A stretch of 64,000 nt of DNA from Cellvibrio fontiphilus_A (GTDB taxonomy: Bacteria > Pseudomonadota > Gammaproteobacteria > Pseudomonadales > Cellvibrionaceae), in the NCBI RefSeq assembly GCF_042646205.1, contig NZ_JBHRTF010000004.1, positions 806,001-870,000 of the forward strand, read 5' to 3'. Under the pieces are notes generated by a model. It did not search any database. It was not told where the DNA came from and saw only the letters and a list, made by a program, of their open reading frames with translations. This document shows, one piece after another, positions 33,944-42,670 of this stretch (position 1 is its first letter; each line of letters begins with the position of its first letter). The position numbers and the translations under genes are program-made.

Positions 33944-35110
33944 ATGAAACAAGCTTTAGTCGGTGCGCGTATTTTTACGGGCGACATTTTTTTGGATGAT
34001 CATGCGCTGGTCATTCAAGGTGAAAAAATTGTTGAATTAGTGCCCTGTGCGCAGTTGGATAACAGCATTACACAAGTACCTTTGCAGGGTGGTGTGATTG
34101 CGCCCGGTTTTATTGATTTACAAGTCAACGGTGGTGGTGGTGCTTTTTTTACCAACAGCACTACACCGCAGGCGATTCAAACCATGCTCGATGGGCATCG
34201 CCCCACTGGAACTACCTCGTTACTGCCAACGCTAATTAGCGATACCCGCGCTGTGCATCAAGCCGGTGTTAAAGCCGTGGCTGATGCGGTTGCCGCGGGT
34301 ATGAAAGGTGTATTGGGTGTGCATGTGGAGGGGCCATTTTTTGATATGGCACGCCGTGGTGCGCATAACGAGCGCTACATTCGCACTATGGAGCAAGCCG
34401 ATATAGATTGGCTGGTGGACTCTGTAAAAAGCCAACACGATTTTAAAGTCATGCTCACCCTTGCGCCCGAACATGCCGCGCCGGGGCAAATTAAACAATT
34501 AACCTCAGCAGGTGTTGTGGTGTGCGCTGGTCATACCGATGCCCATTACGAGCAGGTTGTTGCGGCGTTAAACGAAGGGCTTTCCGGTTTTACGCATTTA
34601 TATAACGCCATGCGCCCCACAACCGGGCGCGAGCCGGGTGTAGTTGGCGCAGCGCTGGAAGATGCTAACAGTTGGTGCGGCATTATTATTGATACCTATC
34701 ATGTGCATGCGGCATCCGCGCGTATTGCTTACGCTGCAAAACCCAAAGGCAAAATGTATTTGGTGACTGATGCTATGTCCACCGTTGGCTCACCAGAAAA
34801 ATCCTTTCAAATTTATGGTGAAACTATTTTTGAAAAAGACGGTTGCCTGGTAAACGCCGAGGGGCGTTTGGCGGGCAGTGCAATAGGGATGATTGATGCG
34901 GTGCGTTTGAATACCACTTGGGTTGGTGTAGAGCTGGGAGAAAGTTTGCGTATGGCCTCGTTATACCCTGCGCAATTTATGCAGGTGGATAATTATTTAG
35001 GGCGCATTGCACCGAACTATCGCGCTGACCTGGTTCACTTTACCGATGATTATCGTGTGACCTTAACCTGTGTGGCGGGCGATTTGCGAGAACACAATTT
35101 GCCCGGTTAA
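33944..35110 (+). CDS. nagA: N-acetylglucosamine-6-phosphate deacetylase
   Basis: NagA, 388 residues, a metal-dependent amidohydrolase that removes acetate from GlcNAc-6-phosphate. The start ATG at 33944 follows AAAGGT. Motifs in order: APGFIDLQVNGGGG, LLPTLISD, LGVHVEGPFF (metal-ligand Glu), VCAGHTDAHYEQV (His ligand), GFTHLYNAM (His ligand), and YLVTDAMSTVG (catalytic Asp). The length is normal. It lies between nagX and nagB. A long palindromic repeat follows the stop. Confidence 0.96.
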   Translation: MKQALVGARIFTGDIFLDDHALVIQGEKIVELVPCAQLDNSITQVPLQGGVIAPGFIDLQVNGGGGAFFTNSTTPQAIQTMLDGHRPTGTTSLLPTLISDTRAVHQAGVKAVADAVAAGMKGVLGVHVEGPFFDMARRGAHNERYIRTMEQADIDWLVDSVKSQHDFKVMLTLAPEHAAPGQIKQLTSAGVVVCAGHTDAHYEQVVAALNEGLSGFTHLYNAMRPTTGREPGVVGAALEDANSWCGIIIDTYHVHAASARIAYAAKPKGKMYLVTDAMSTVGSPEKSFQIYGETIFEKDGCLVNAEGRLAGSAIGMIDAVRLNTTWVGVELGESLRMASLYPAQFMQVDNYLGRIAPNYRADLVHFTDDYRVTLTCVAGDLREHNLPG

Positions 35111-35117
35111 TGATATC

Positions 35118-35225
35118 GGCTCTGCAAGGGTAACCGCTTGCAGACACGCCGTGGATACATCCCTGTAGGCTTGTCGTCGGCATCCTTGTCTCCGACAGTC
35201 TGCAAGCCGTTACCCTTGCAAAGCC
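35118..35225 (-). repeat. palindromic intergenic repeat, copy 2
   Basis: A 108-bp element between nagA and nagB. Arms 35118-35145 and 35198-35225 pair over 28 bp with two mismatches, and each arm contains an internal CTGCAAG...CTTGCAG palindrome. The 52-bp core, read on the minus strand, starts GTCGGAGACAAGGATG and ends GGATGTATCCACGGCGT, matching the core ends of the element at 12500-12590. Confidence 0.75.
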
Positions 35226-35267
35226 TTAGTGCTAATTTTTAGTTATCACCACTCACTGGAGTGTTCA

Positions 35268-36062
35268 ATGAAAGTTGTTATTTTGAAAGATGCCGCAGCA
35301 GTTGCCCGTTATGGTGCGGATATTTTTATTAAACAAATTAACCGCAAGCCCGATTCGGTATTGGGTTTAGCGACTGGCTCTACACCGGTTGCGCTGTATA
35401 AAGAATTAATTGCCGCGTACAACAATGGCGCCGTGTCATTTAAACAGGTCAGCAGTTTTAATTTGGATGAGTACCTTGGTTTGCCTTCTACGCATCCGCA
35501 AAGTTATCGTTATTTTATGAATCAACAATTATTTGATCATATTGATATCGACAAGGCGCAAACCAATGTGCCGCCGGGTGATGCGCAAGATCCTTTTAGC
35601 GCGTGTGAAATTTATGAAACTGCCATCAAACAAAAAGGCGGTATAGATATTCAATTGCTTGGTATTGGTCGCAATGGCCATATTGGGTTTAATGAGCCGT
35701 CATCCTCGCTCATGTCGCGCACGCGGGTTAAAACCCTTACGCGCGCCACTATCGAAGATAACGCACGCTTTTTTGCTGCAGATGAATACCAGCCTCACTT
35801 ATCCATCACCATGGGTATAGGCACTATTTTGGAATCCAAAAAAGTGGCGTTGCTGGCGACCGGTGAAAATAAAGCGGAGGCAATTAAAGCGACTGTGGAG
35901 GGGCCTTTAACAGCGGCCTGTCCGGCGTCTGCCTTGCAATTGCATGAGCAGGTAGTGTTGGTAATAGATGAAGCCGCTGCATCACAACTGTCGGATGTGG
36001 ATTTTTACAAACACATCGAAATGGAAAATCAAAAATTGTTAGAGCGTTTGGGGCGTGCCTAA
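35268..36062 (+). CDS. nagB: glucosamine-6-phosphate deaminase
   Basis: NagB, 264 residues. It converts glucosamine-6-phosphate to fructose-6-phosphate and ammonia, feeding GlcNAc carbon into glycolysis. Start ATG 35268 has GGAG upstream. Motifs: VLGLATGSTPVALYKEL (phosphate binding), FNLDEYLGLP (catalytic Asp), SYRYFMNQQLFDHIDI, LGIGRNGHIGFNEP (catalytic His and Glu), and TMGIGTILESKKVALLATGENKA. The length equals the E. coli enzyme. It is the last gene of the operon; the repeat between nagA and nagB may lower or stabilise its transcript relative to nagA. Confidence 0.96.
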   Translation: MKVVILKDAAAVARYGADIFIKQINRKPDSVLGLATGSTPVALYKELIAAYNNGAVSFKQVSSFNLDEYLGLPSTHPQSYRYFMNQQLFDHIDIDKAQTNVPPGDAQDPFSACEIYETAIKQKGGIDIQLLGIGRNGHIGFNEPSSSLMSRTRVKTLTRATIEDNARFFAADEYQPHLSITMGIGTILESKKVALLATGENKAEAIKATVEGPLTAACPASALQLHEQVVLVIDEAAASQLSDVDFYKHIEMENQKLLERLGRA

Positions 36063-36092
36063 TGGGCGTAGGTTAAGGCATCACTAAAAAAT

Positions 36093-37184
36093 TCAATGGT
36101 ATAAAACGCGAAAGGACGGCGTGTGTAAACAAGCCGNTGGCGCAGGGCAAGTCGAGTCGCGCACAATCAGTTGTGGATAAAAACCTTCACTCTCCACATC
36201 GCGCGCCGCGCGAATAGTGTCGATTAATAAACCTGTCGCACGCTCGGCAATAGTGGTGTTGGGTTGCTGTGCGGTGGTGAGGTTGGGCCAGGCTTGGCGG
36301 GAGAAGGGGCTATCCTCAAAGCCGACGATGGAAAGTTGCTGCGGCACCTCCACACCCTGAATGCGCGCGGCAAATAAAGTGCCCGCCGCAATTTCATCGT
36401 TACAAGCAAATACGGCAGTGGGTTTTAAATTGGTTGCCAATAGTTGGCGAGTGCGTTTTACACCTGACTCAAACGAATATTCACCGGGAATAATTAATTT
36501 TTTATCCAGGGTGATTTTGTTGGCTTTGAGTGCGGCTTTGTAGCCCTCCAAGCGTTCAATACTGGATTTATGCGATTCTTCCCCGCCTAAAAAGGCGATA
36601 GCTTTATGCCCTAAATCAATCAGGTATTGGGTGATTTTGTAAGCCGCGGTGCGGTCATCTACAAAAATGCAGGGGCCTTTTTTATCCGGTGGTTGTGAGC
36701 CGGAGAGAATGCGTACAAACGGAATTTTGCGTTTGTTCAGCACAGAAAGTATTTCCGGCATTTCAGAGATGGGCGGCGTAAGAACCAGTCCACCCACTTG
36801 GCTGCGATCCACCATATTGAGCACTTCATCAATAATATCTTCTGCTTTGGAATCACAGGGGTGAATTACCAGTTCATAACCCTGGCGGCGGCACTCCCCT
36901 AAAATTCCCTTTTGCATATCAATGACGTAGTTGCTGTTGGGGTTGTCGTAAATAAAACCAATAGAAGACGCTGCGCCGCGCAGCAAACGTGCGGAAAGAT
37001 TAGGTTGGTAATTCAGCGCTTTAACCGCCTGCATAACCTTTTCCTGCAATTCTTGCCCGACAGTCCCTTCTTTATTAATGACACGCGAAACGGTTTTAAA
37101 CGAGACGCCGGCCAGTTTGGCAACATCCTTGATGGTGGCTTTGGATTTGGGGGCGTGTTTATCGACACTGGGTTTCATAGGCAT
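36093..37184 (-). CDS. LacI family transcriptional regulator, probable NagR
   Basis: A 363-residue LacI-type repressor. The N-terminal helix-turn-helix and hinge are clear (ATIKDVAKLAGVSFKTVSRV, then NYQPNLSARLLRG, residues about 15-75), followed by a periplasmic-binding-like effector domain (FIYDNPNS, LVLTPPI, VDDRTAAYKIT, AFLGGEESHKSSIERLEGY, FACNDEIAAGTLFAA, GFEDSPFSRQAWPNLTT). The effector is probably GlcNAc-6-phosphate or a relative. Convergent with nagB; it is the obvious binder of the three GACAACGTTGTC sites. The base N at 36137 makes the last ~17 residues doubtful; the conserved part ends at IVRDST. Confidence 0.88.
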   Translation of the reverse strand: MPMKPSVDKHAPKSKATIKDVAKLAGVSFKTVSRVINKEGTVGQELQEKVMQAVKALNYQPNLSARLLRGAASSIGFIYDNPNSNYVIDMQKGILGECRRQGYELVIHPCDSKAEDIIDEVLNMVDRSQVGGLVLTPPISEMPEILSVLNKRKIPFVRILSGSQPPDKKGPCIFVDDRTAAYKITQYLIDLGHKAIAFLGGEESHKSSIERLEGYKAALKANKITLDKKLIIPGEYSFESGVKRTRQLLATNLKPTAVFACNDEIAAGTLFAARIQGVEVPQQLSIVGFEDSPFSRQAWPNLTTAQQPNTTIAERATGLLIDTIRAARDVESEGFYPQLIVRDSTCPAPXACLHTPSFRVLYH

Positions 37185-37439
37185 CTGGTAATTAGTGGCT
37201 GATCAAAACGCTAGGGTAGAGCTTAGGTTGGCGGAGCGCAATCATTTCGCGGGTCTCGATAAAGCCGTCGCTAGTAAATGCCATCTGTTCTAGCTTCAAA
37301 CACCTTGCGCAAGGATATGTAAAACATTTTGGCTGCAGTAATTCGCTGGTGGCACCATGCGGGTGCAAATACTCCTGGGCCGGCCCAGCCACTCCCGGTG
37401 CAAGCCGCTGTTAATGCATAACCAGAATGAGGTTCACCC

Positions 37440-38273
37440 ATGAAAAAATTCATTGTGTTGTTTGTTGCCTGTTTTTTTCCGTTAGTTGCTGGTGCTCAGG
37501 CGACTAAACAATTGGAGCAGTTGTGGCAGGCGAGTGATTTACCTACTCCTGAGTCGGTGCTTTATGTCGCCGATAAAAAATCGCCATTTCTGTTTGTGGC
37601 GTTGATTGACGGTCAGGGTGATCAAGCGGATGGCAAGGGCGGTATAGCCAAGTTAACTACCGATGGCAAACTCATCGATAAGGATTGGATTACTGGATTA
37701 AATGCGCCCAAAGGCATGGCCATTGACGGTAATTATCTATATGTGGCTGACATTACCGAGCTGGTCATTATCGATATTAAAAAACAACAAGTGACACAAA
37801 AAATTCCGGTTGAGAAAGCTGTGTTTTTAAATGATGTAACAGTTAGCTCTGCCGGAGTTGTGTATGTGTCTGACACCAGAACCAATAAAGTTCACCGTTT
37901 CCACAAGGGAAAAATGGATACTTATTTGGAAAATGTCAGTAGCGCTAACGGTTTAAAAGCCTTGGGTTCCAGTTTGCTGGTAGGCGCTGGCCCAGAGCTA
38001 TTGATGATTGATGCTGATAAAAATCGCCAGGTTATCGCCAAGGGTTTTGAGGCGGGTATTGATGGTATTGAAATGACCAAACCCGGAGAATTTCTGGTGT
38101 CTTGCTGGGTGGGGCTGGTGTATTACGTTCACAGCGATGGTCGTTTGGAGCGTTTGATCGATTCGCGCGAGGCAAAAATTAATACAGCTGATATAGGTTA
38201 TGATCAAGCTTCCCAGCAACTCTATGTGCCTAACTTTTTCAAAAATACAGTCACCGCCTATCAGCTTAAATAA
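37440..38273 (+). CDS. secreted SMP-30/NHL-like beta-propeller protein
   Basis: A 277-residue exported protein: signal peptide MKKFIVLFVACFFPLVAGAQ (cleavage about residue 20), then repeated blade-like segments such as SVLYVADKKSPFLFVALI, GLNAPKGMAIDGNYLYVADITEL, FLNDVTVSSAGVVYVSDTRTNKVHRF, SANGLKALGSSLLVG and IDGIEMTKPGEFLVSCW. That pattern fits a six-bladed SMP-30/gluconolactonase or NHL propeller in the periplasm. Metal ligands typical of lactonases are partly suggested (N in FLNDV and SANGL, D in GIDGIE) but the substrate is unknown. GAGG precedes the ATG. Confidence 0.8.
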   Translation: MKKFIVLFVACFFPLVAGAQATKQLEQLWQASDLPTPESVLYVADKKSPFLFVALIDGQGDQADGKGGIAKLTTDGKLIDKDWITGLNAPKGMAIDGNYLYVADITELVIIDIKKQQVTQKIPVEKAVFLNDVTVSSAGVVYVSDTRTNKVHRFHKGKMDTYLENVSSANGLKALGSSLLVGAGPELLMIDADKNRQVIAKGFEAGIDGIEMTKPGEFLVSCWVGLVYYVHSDGRLERLIDSREAKINTADIGYDQASQQLYVPNFFKNTVTAYQLK

Positions 38274-38340
38274 ATCGCTGACACTAATAAGCTGAACGCG
38301 AAACTAAATCAAAAGCTGGGTTGATCCTGCCTGCCTAGCA

Positions 38341-38374
38341 CTAAAAAGCCGTTGCGATTGCAGCGGCTTTTTAG
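38341..38374. terminator. bidirectional terminator between propeller gene and DUF1244 gene
   Basis: CTAAAAAGCCG and CGGCTTTTTAG are symmetric arms of a stem with A- and T-runs on both sides, placed between convergent genes. Confidence 0.85.
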
Positions 38375-38385
38375 TATCCGCCGCA

Positions 38386-38700
38386 TTAATTTTTTTTGGT
38401 CATTTCCTGGGCAAATTTGGCTTGTTGCTCAGCACTGGCTTCTGTCTGGAATTGCGCTTTCCACTCGCTGTAGGGCATGCCATAAATGTGGGTGCGAGCG
38501 TCCTCGTAATCCAATTCGATGTGCTGTTCGGCTCCGGCTGCAACATACCACTTGCTCAAACAGTTGCGACAAAAGCCTGCAAGGTTCATTAAATCAATGT
38601 TCTGTGCATCTTTGCGGCTATCCAAATGAGCAACTAAACGGCGAAACGCCGCTGCTTCCAGTTTTTCCCGCTGTGCGGGGCTAAGTTCGTCAATTTTCAT
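38386..38700 (-). CDS. DUF1244 family protein
   Basis: A 104-residue soluble protein. The conserved DUF1244 core is complete: AAFRRLVAHLDSRKDAQNID followed by LMNLAGFCRNCLSKWY and later THIYGMPYSEWKAQFQ. The two Cys in FCRNC may bind metal. Function is unknown in the family. It stands alone between a bidirectional terminator and the mot genes, which run the other way. Confidence 0.9.
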   Translation of the reverse strand: MKIDELSPAQREKLEAAAFRRLVAHLDSRKDAQNIDLMNLAGFCRNCLSKWYVAAGAEQHIELDYEDARTHIYGMPYSEWKAQFQTEASAEQQAKFAQEMTKKN

Positions 38701-38940
38701 TAATGCCTACTCGTGTAAATAAGAATTTGGCCGATATTCTACGATGCTTTATGTACTTCAGGCGTGTTTGATTAAGGTTTGGTGGGCTGCTGGAGGATTA
38801 AATCCGGTTCTTGTCTTGAACCTCAATTCAGGCTGCCTATACTCAAACGGTACTGTTAAGCTTGTCGTCTGAATTATTTTGTTATTTCAACCGGTGTCCG
38901 CAAATGCTGGGCAATCGGATTCTGGATTGGGGGTTTTTGC

Positions 38941-39798
38941 GTGAACATTATTTTGGGCATCATCGTTGTCCTGGGTTGTGTGATTGGTGGTTTTGCTGTG
39001 CACGGCGGCAACCCCATGGCACTTATGTCCCCCATCGAGGTGTTGATCATTTGCGGTGCTTCCTTTGGCGCAATGATTATTGGCAACCCGCTATCGGTAA
39101 CTATCGGCGTTATCAAATCCGGCGGTTCCCTGATGACGCCTTCCAAGTTCAATAAGGTGTTTTACCTGGAGCTGCTGACTTTACTCTACGACATACTCAA
39201 CAAAACCCGCCGTGAAGGTTTGATGGCTATTGAAGGGGATATTGAAGAGCCGGAAACCAGCCCGATTTTTGCCAACTACGCGTCCATTCTTAAAGATCAT
39301 CACATCGTAGAATTTATCTGTGATTACCTGCGCATCATGGTGGCGGGCAACATGGCTCCGCACGAACTGGAGTCCCTCATGGAGCAAGAGTTGGAAGGGC
39401 ATCATACAGAGGCATCGGTCGTGCCCGGTGCAATCCAGAATGCCGCTGATGGCTTACCTGGTTTTGGTATTGTGGCGGCGGTGCTCGGGGTGATTATCAC
39501 CATGGGCAAAATTGGCGGCCCGCCTGCTGAAATTGGTGCGGCGGTAGCCGCGGCACTGGTGGGAACGCTGCTGGGGATTTTGTTCGCCTATGGTTTTATC
39601 GCCCCCTTTTCCAGCTATCTACAGGGTAAGGTTCGCGATGAAGGCCGCGCTTACGAATGTATCAAAGCGGTATTAGTGGCCTCTATGAATGGTGTGCCAC
39701 CGCAGGTAGCCGTCGAGTTTGGCCGTAAAGTTCTTTTCCACAGTGTTCGTCCCAGTTTCAAAGAACTGGAAGAGCAGTATCGCGCCAGCAAGAAGTAA
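38941..39798 (+). CDS. motA: flagellar motor stator protein MotA/PomA
   Basis: A 285-residue inner-membrane stator subunit starting at GTG 38941 with a GGGGG run upstream. Four membrane helices are expected: near residues 1-20, 28-50, 165-190 and 200-225. The cytoplasmic loop carries the torque-generating charged residues. IIGNPLSVTIG, GFGIVAAVLGVIITMGKIGGPPAEIG and AAVAAALVGTLLGILFAYGFIAPFSSYL are characteristic (conserved Pro in the PP/GP regions). With MotB it forms the ion channel that drives rotation. motB follows 12 bp after its stop. Confidence 0.95.
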   Translation: MNIILGIIVVLGCVIGGFAVHGGNPMALMSPIEVLIICGASFGAMIIGNPLSVTIGVIKSGGSLMTPSKFNKVFYLELLTLLYDILNKTRREGLMAIEGDIEEPETSPIFANYASILKDHHIVEFICDYLRIMVAGNMAPHELESLMEQELEGHHTEASVVPGAIQNAADGLPGFGIVAAVLGVIITMGKIGGPPAEIGAAVAAALVGTLLGILFAYGFIAPFSSYLQGKVRDEGRAYECIKAVLVASMNGVPPQVAVEFGRKVLFHSVRPSFKELEEQYRASKK

Positions 39799-39810
39799 GG
39801 TCGATTTTCC

Positions 39811-40779
39811 ATGGAAAAGAATTCAGCTCAGCAGCCGATCATCATCAAAAAGAAAAAGGGGCATGGCCATGGGCATCATGGCGGTTCCTGGAAGGTTGCA
39901 CTCGCCGATTTTATGACCGCAATGATGGCCTTCTTTCTCTTGATGTGGCTGCTGGGAAGCACCTCGCCTGAGGAAAAAAAGGCCATCTCAGGTTACTTTC
40001 AAGACCCTGGCAGCCCATATGTAGTGGGTGAGGGTGGTGCCAATCCAGGCATAATTAATTTGGAACAACCTACCGAGCCGCTGATTCCTGCAGAGGTGGA
40101 TGATACGCCTGCGCAAGAGGTTACAGAGGATCAGATCAAAAAAGAGATGGAGCGGATCGAAAACGAACAGCTGGAGGAGCTCAAACGACAACTGGAGACG
40201 GAAATCAATGCACTCGATTCGGTGTTCCAGCAAATTAAGGATCAAATCTTAATCGACTTTACCGCGTTGGGGTTGAGAATCCAGATTGTTGATAAAGACC
40301 AGCGCCCCATGTTTGATGTCGGCAGCGCCAACCTCAAACCCTATTCGGTGGAGGTGCTTCATGCGCTTGCCCCGATACTGAACAAGGTACAGAACAAAAT
40401 CAGTGTGACTGGCCATACCGACTCGACTCCCTATGGTGTAGGTGCCAGTTATACCAACTGGGAATTGTCAGCAGATCGCGCTAACGCTGCGCGCCGCGCG
40501 TTACTGGAGGGGAATTATCCAGAAGGTAAGGTGGCAACAGTGCAGGGGATGGGATCGGCGGCCCCTTTTCTTATTGATCGCCCCGATGAACCTATTAATC
40601 GTCGGATCGCCATTATTGTGCTCAAGAAAGCAGTTGCCGATGCATTGGGCAGTGGTGCGGGGATAGATAGCAGCAAATTGATTAACAGCAGCGAAACATT
40701 TACCCAGCCGGCCCCCGGCCCGAAAATTCTATCGCCCAATGAAGTTAATGACGCGATCGATGCGGCAAATGCACCATAA
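39811..40779 (+). CDS. motB: flagellar motor stator protein MotB
   Basis: A 322-residue protein. After a Lys/His-rich cytoplasmic start (IIIKKKKGHGHGHHGGSWKV) comes a single membrane helix with the proton-carrying Asp (WKVALADFMTAMMAFFLLMW, D about residue 33), then a plug/linker with a charged coiled-coil (EQLEELKRQLETEINALDSV), and a periplasmic OmpA-like peptidoglycan-binding domain (VTGHTDSTPYGVG, NWELSADRANAARRALLEG, NRRIAIIVLK). The Asp and no Na-type signature suggest proton drive, inferred. It pairs with motA in one unit, closed by a terminator. Confidence 0.96.
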   Translation: MEKNSAQQPIIIKKKKGHGHGHHGGSWKVALADFMTAMMAFFLLMWLLGSTSPEEKKAISGYFQDPGSPYVVGEGGANPGIINLEQPTEPLIPAEVDDTPAQEVTEDQIKKEMERIENEQLEELKRQLETEINALDSVFQQIKDQILIDFTALGLRIQIVDKDQRPMFDVGSANLKPYSVEVLHALAPILNKVQNKISVTGHTDSTPYGVGASYTNWELSADRANAARRALLEGNYPEGKVATVQGMGSAAPFLIDRPDEPINRRIAIIVLKKAVADALGSGAGIDSSKLINSSETFTQPAPGPKILSPNEVNDAIDAANAP

Positions 40780-40798
40780 AATGAAAAGACTTATAAAA

Positions 40799-40830
40799 AC
40801 AAAGCCCGGATTATTCCGGGCTTTGTTTTT
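40799..40830. terminator. terminator after motB
   Basis: ACAAAGCCCGGA and TCCGGGCTTTGT form a 12-bp stem with a 4-nt loop followed by TTTTT. It is also positioned to serve the convergent darP gene. Confidence 0.9.
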
Positions 40831-40845
40831 AATACGACCTTGGTG

Positions 40846-41364
40846 TTAATCCTGAGCGGCGAGTTGGTCGCGAATAAAACCGAAGAGTTTGCGCGCATTC
40901 GCAGGCGGTTTGTTTTCATCCCTTTCTTTTTGTGCCGCACGAATTAATTGACGCAGGTGTTGTACATCCAGGCCCGGGCAGGAGGTCACCAGGGTTTGGA
41001 AAATTTGTTTGTCGCCCTCAATCAGCAAATCGCGGTAGCGCTCGATCTGATGCTGACGATGCACATACTGATCGCTACGGTTTTGCATTTTCTCAACCGC
41101 TGCTTTGATTTCCTCATGGTTGCCTTCGCGCATCAAACGACCGATATACTGGATTTGGCGGCGACGCGCTTCTTTAGGCGGTAATTTGCGGGCGATATAA
41201 ATGGCATCCAACATTTCTTCGCTGAGTGGAATATTGGCCAGCTGCTTTTCATTCATATCGATCAAGCTTTCGCCCAGCGCCTGCAAGGCATGCATATCGC
41301 GTTTTACCTGCGACTTGCTGAGAATGTAGTCATCCGGATTGATGTCGTCGTAGTTGTAAACCAT
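40846..41364 (-). CDS. darP: ribosome-associated protein DarP (YjgA)
   Basis: A 172-residue helical, highly charged protein of the YjgA/DUF615 family, which associates with late 50S ribosome assembly intermediates. Family blocks: SKSQVKRDMHALQALGESLI, LPLSEEMLDAI-like ANIPLSEEMLDAI, EARRRQIQYIGRLMR, IERYRDLLIEGD and a C-terminal LRQLIRAAQKERDENKPPANARKLF. The length is typical. It is a single gene convergent with motB. Confidence 0.94.
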   Translation of the reverse strand: MVYNYDDINPDDYILSKSQVKRDMHALQALGESLIDMNEKQLANIPLSEEMLDAIYIARKLPPKEARRRQIQYIGRLMREGNHEEIKAAVEKMQNRSDQYVHRQHQIERYRDLLIEGDKQIFQTLVTSCPGLDVQHLRQLIRAAQKERDENKPPANARKLFGFIRDQLAAQD

Positions 41365-41512
41365 AAAAGTATCTGTCGTATTCAGTAGGTCATGCCAAAT
41401 GAAAGCCCGGCAAGGTTGGCAGCCAGTATAAAGGTGAGTAGCGTTTAAAAGGTCGCGCAGCTTAGTGCACAGAGGCTTCAGTCACAACTGCTTTGGATTA
41501 ACAATAGAGTAT

Positions 41513-41785
41513 TTATTCGCCTTCTTCAAAGCGATCTGCAATCAGGTTGCGTATAGCGCTCATCGCTATCTCCGCATCCTCGCCGTCTATATTGACTTCT
41601 ATACGGCTGCCACAACTTGCGGCGAGTAGCATTAGAGACATTACACTCTTTGCATCCGCCCAGATACCCTCACCCACACGCACCTGAATGCTCGCCTTGA
41701 ATTGGTTTGCCAAAGTGGCAAACTTGGCTGCCGCACGTGCGTGTAAGCCACGCTTATTGATAATGTCGAGGGTTTCGATTGGCAT
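41513..41785 (-). CDS. ptsO: HPr-like phosphocarrier NPr of the nitrogen PTS
   Basis: A 90-residue HPr-fold protein. The phosphorylatable His is residue 15 in NKRGLHARAAAKF; the second conserved block is KSVMSLMLLAASCGSRIEV. NPr passes phosphate from EI-Ntr to PtsN, forming a regulatory relay that does not transport sugar. It starts 3 bp after the rapZ stop and ends the rpoN-hpf-ptsN-rapZ-ptsO cluster, as in many gammaproteobacteria. Confidence 0.95.
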   Translation of the reverse strand: MPIETLDIINKRGLHARAAAKFATLANQFKASIQVRVGEGIWADAKSVMSLMLLAASCGSRIEVNIDGEDAEIAMSAIRNLIADRFEEGE

Positions 41786-41788
41786 GGT

Positions 41789-42658
41789 TTAATGCTTTTT
41801 GTGTTTGTTGATATCGCGATGGCGTACCTGCACATCGTTAAAACTTTGATCAAAGTGACGTTGTAATCGTTCCGCCAGATAAACCGAGCGATGTTGTCCT
41901 CCGGTACAGCCGACAGCGATGGTGATGTAACTGCGGTTGTTTGCTTGGTAGCGAGGTAGCCAGCGTGTCAGATAGTGCTCAATGTCCTCATACATCTCTT
42001 TGACAGTGATTTGTTCTTCCAAAAACTCAATAACATCCTGATCCTTACCAGTCAGTGGGCGCAGGTTGGGTTTCCAGTGAGGGTTTGGTAAACAGCGAGC
42101 ATCAAACACCAAATCGGCGTTTACAGGAATGCCGTGTTTAAAACCAAAGGACTCGAACAGGATTGCCATGGTCGATTCACTGCGCCCAACAACACGCTCT
42201 TTCACTAAATCCCGCAATTCATGCAGGTTCAAATGGCTGGTATCGATTATTTGGTCAGCACAATCCCGGATTGGCTCCAATAAATGCTGCTCAGCCGTGA
42301 TGGATTCCTCAAGGCTGGTGTGCTTATCCGAAAGTGGGTGTTTGCGCCGTGTTTCGCTAAAGCGTTGAATAAGTACTGCTGGCTGAGAATCCAGAAACAA
42401 GGTCCGAAAGGGCAAATGTGCCTCTTTCAGTGTACTGATCATTTGCGGAAATATATTCAGGTCTTGCCAGGCGTTGCGCACGTCAATGCCTATGGCAAAG
42501 CGCTGCTGGTCGTCCTTGTGGATTTGTATTTGGGCTACCAATGCTGGTAGCAGGCTAACGGGTAGGTTGTCGATGCAATTAAAACCAACATCTTCCAGCA
42601 CATGCAGTGCGGTACTTTTTCCTGAGCCTGACAGCCCGCTTACTATCACAAGGTGCAT
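41789..42658 (-). CDS. rapZ: RNase adapter protein RapZ
   Basis: RapZ (YhbJ), 289 residues. Walker A GLSGSGKST at residues 8-16, a nucleotide-binding GIDVRN, LDSQPAVLIQRFSETRRKHPL, and a C-terminal RNA-binding domain with FGFKHGIP, ADLVFDARCLPNPHW, and VAVGCTGGQHRSVYLAERL-type block (here IAVGCTGGQHRS). In enteric bacteria it controls glucosamine-6-phosphate synthase through small RNAs and RNase E. It may link to amino-sugar metabolism here too, but no GlmY/GlmZ is visible in the window. Confidence 0.96.
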   Translation of the reverse strand: MHLVIVSGLSGSGKSTALHVLEDVGFNCIDNLPVSLLPALVAQIQIHKDDQQRFAIGIDVRNAWQDLNIFPQMISTLKEAHLPFRTLFLDSQPAVLIQRFSETRRKHPLSDKHTSLEESITAEQHLLEPIRDCADQIIDTSHLNLHELRDLVKERVVGRSESTMAILFESFGFKHGIPVNADLVFDARCLPNPHWKPNLRPLTGKDQDVIEFLEEQITVKEMYEDIEHYLTRWLPRYQANNRSYITIAVGCTGGQHRSVYLAERLQRHFDQSFNDVQVRHRDINKHKKH

Positions 42659-42670
42659 GGCATAGACCTA

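Noticed and set aside
36112..36137. ACGGCGTGTGTAAACAAG resembles the end of the dispersed repeat core.
   Set aside because: Only about 12 bases agree, there are no inverted arms and it lies inside the LacI gene.
37192..37392. A 66-codon minus-strand frame upstream of the LacI gene.
   Set aside because: No recognisable motif, no plausible start signal, and the region more likely holds promoters.
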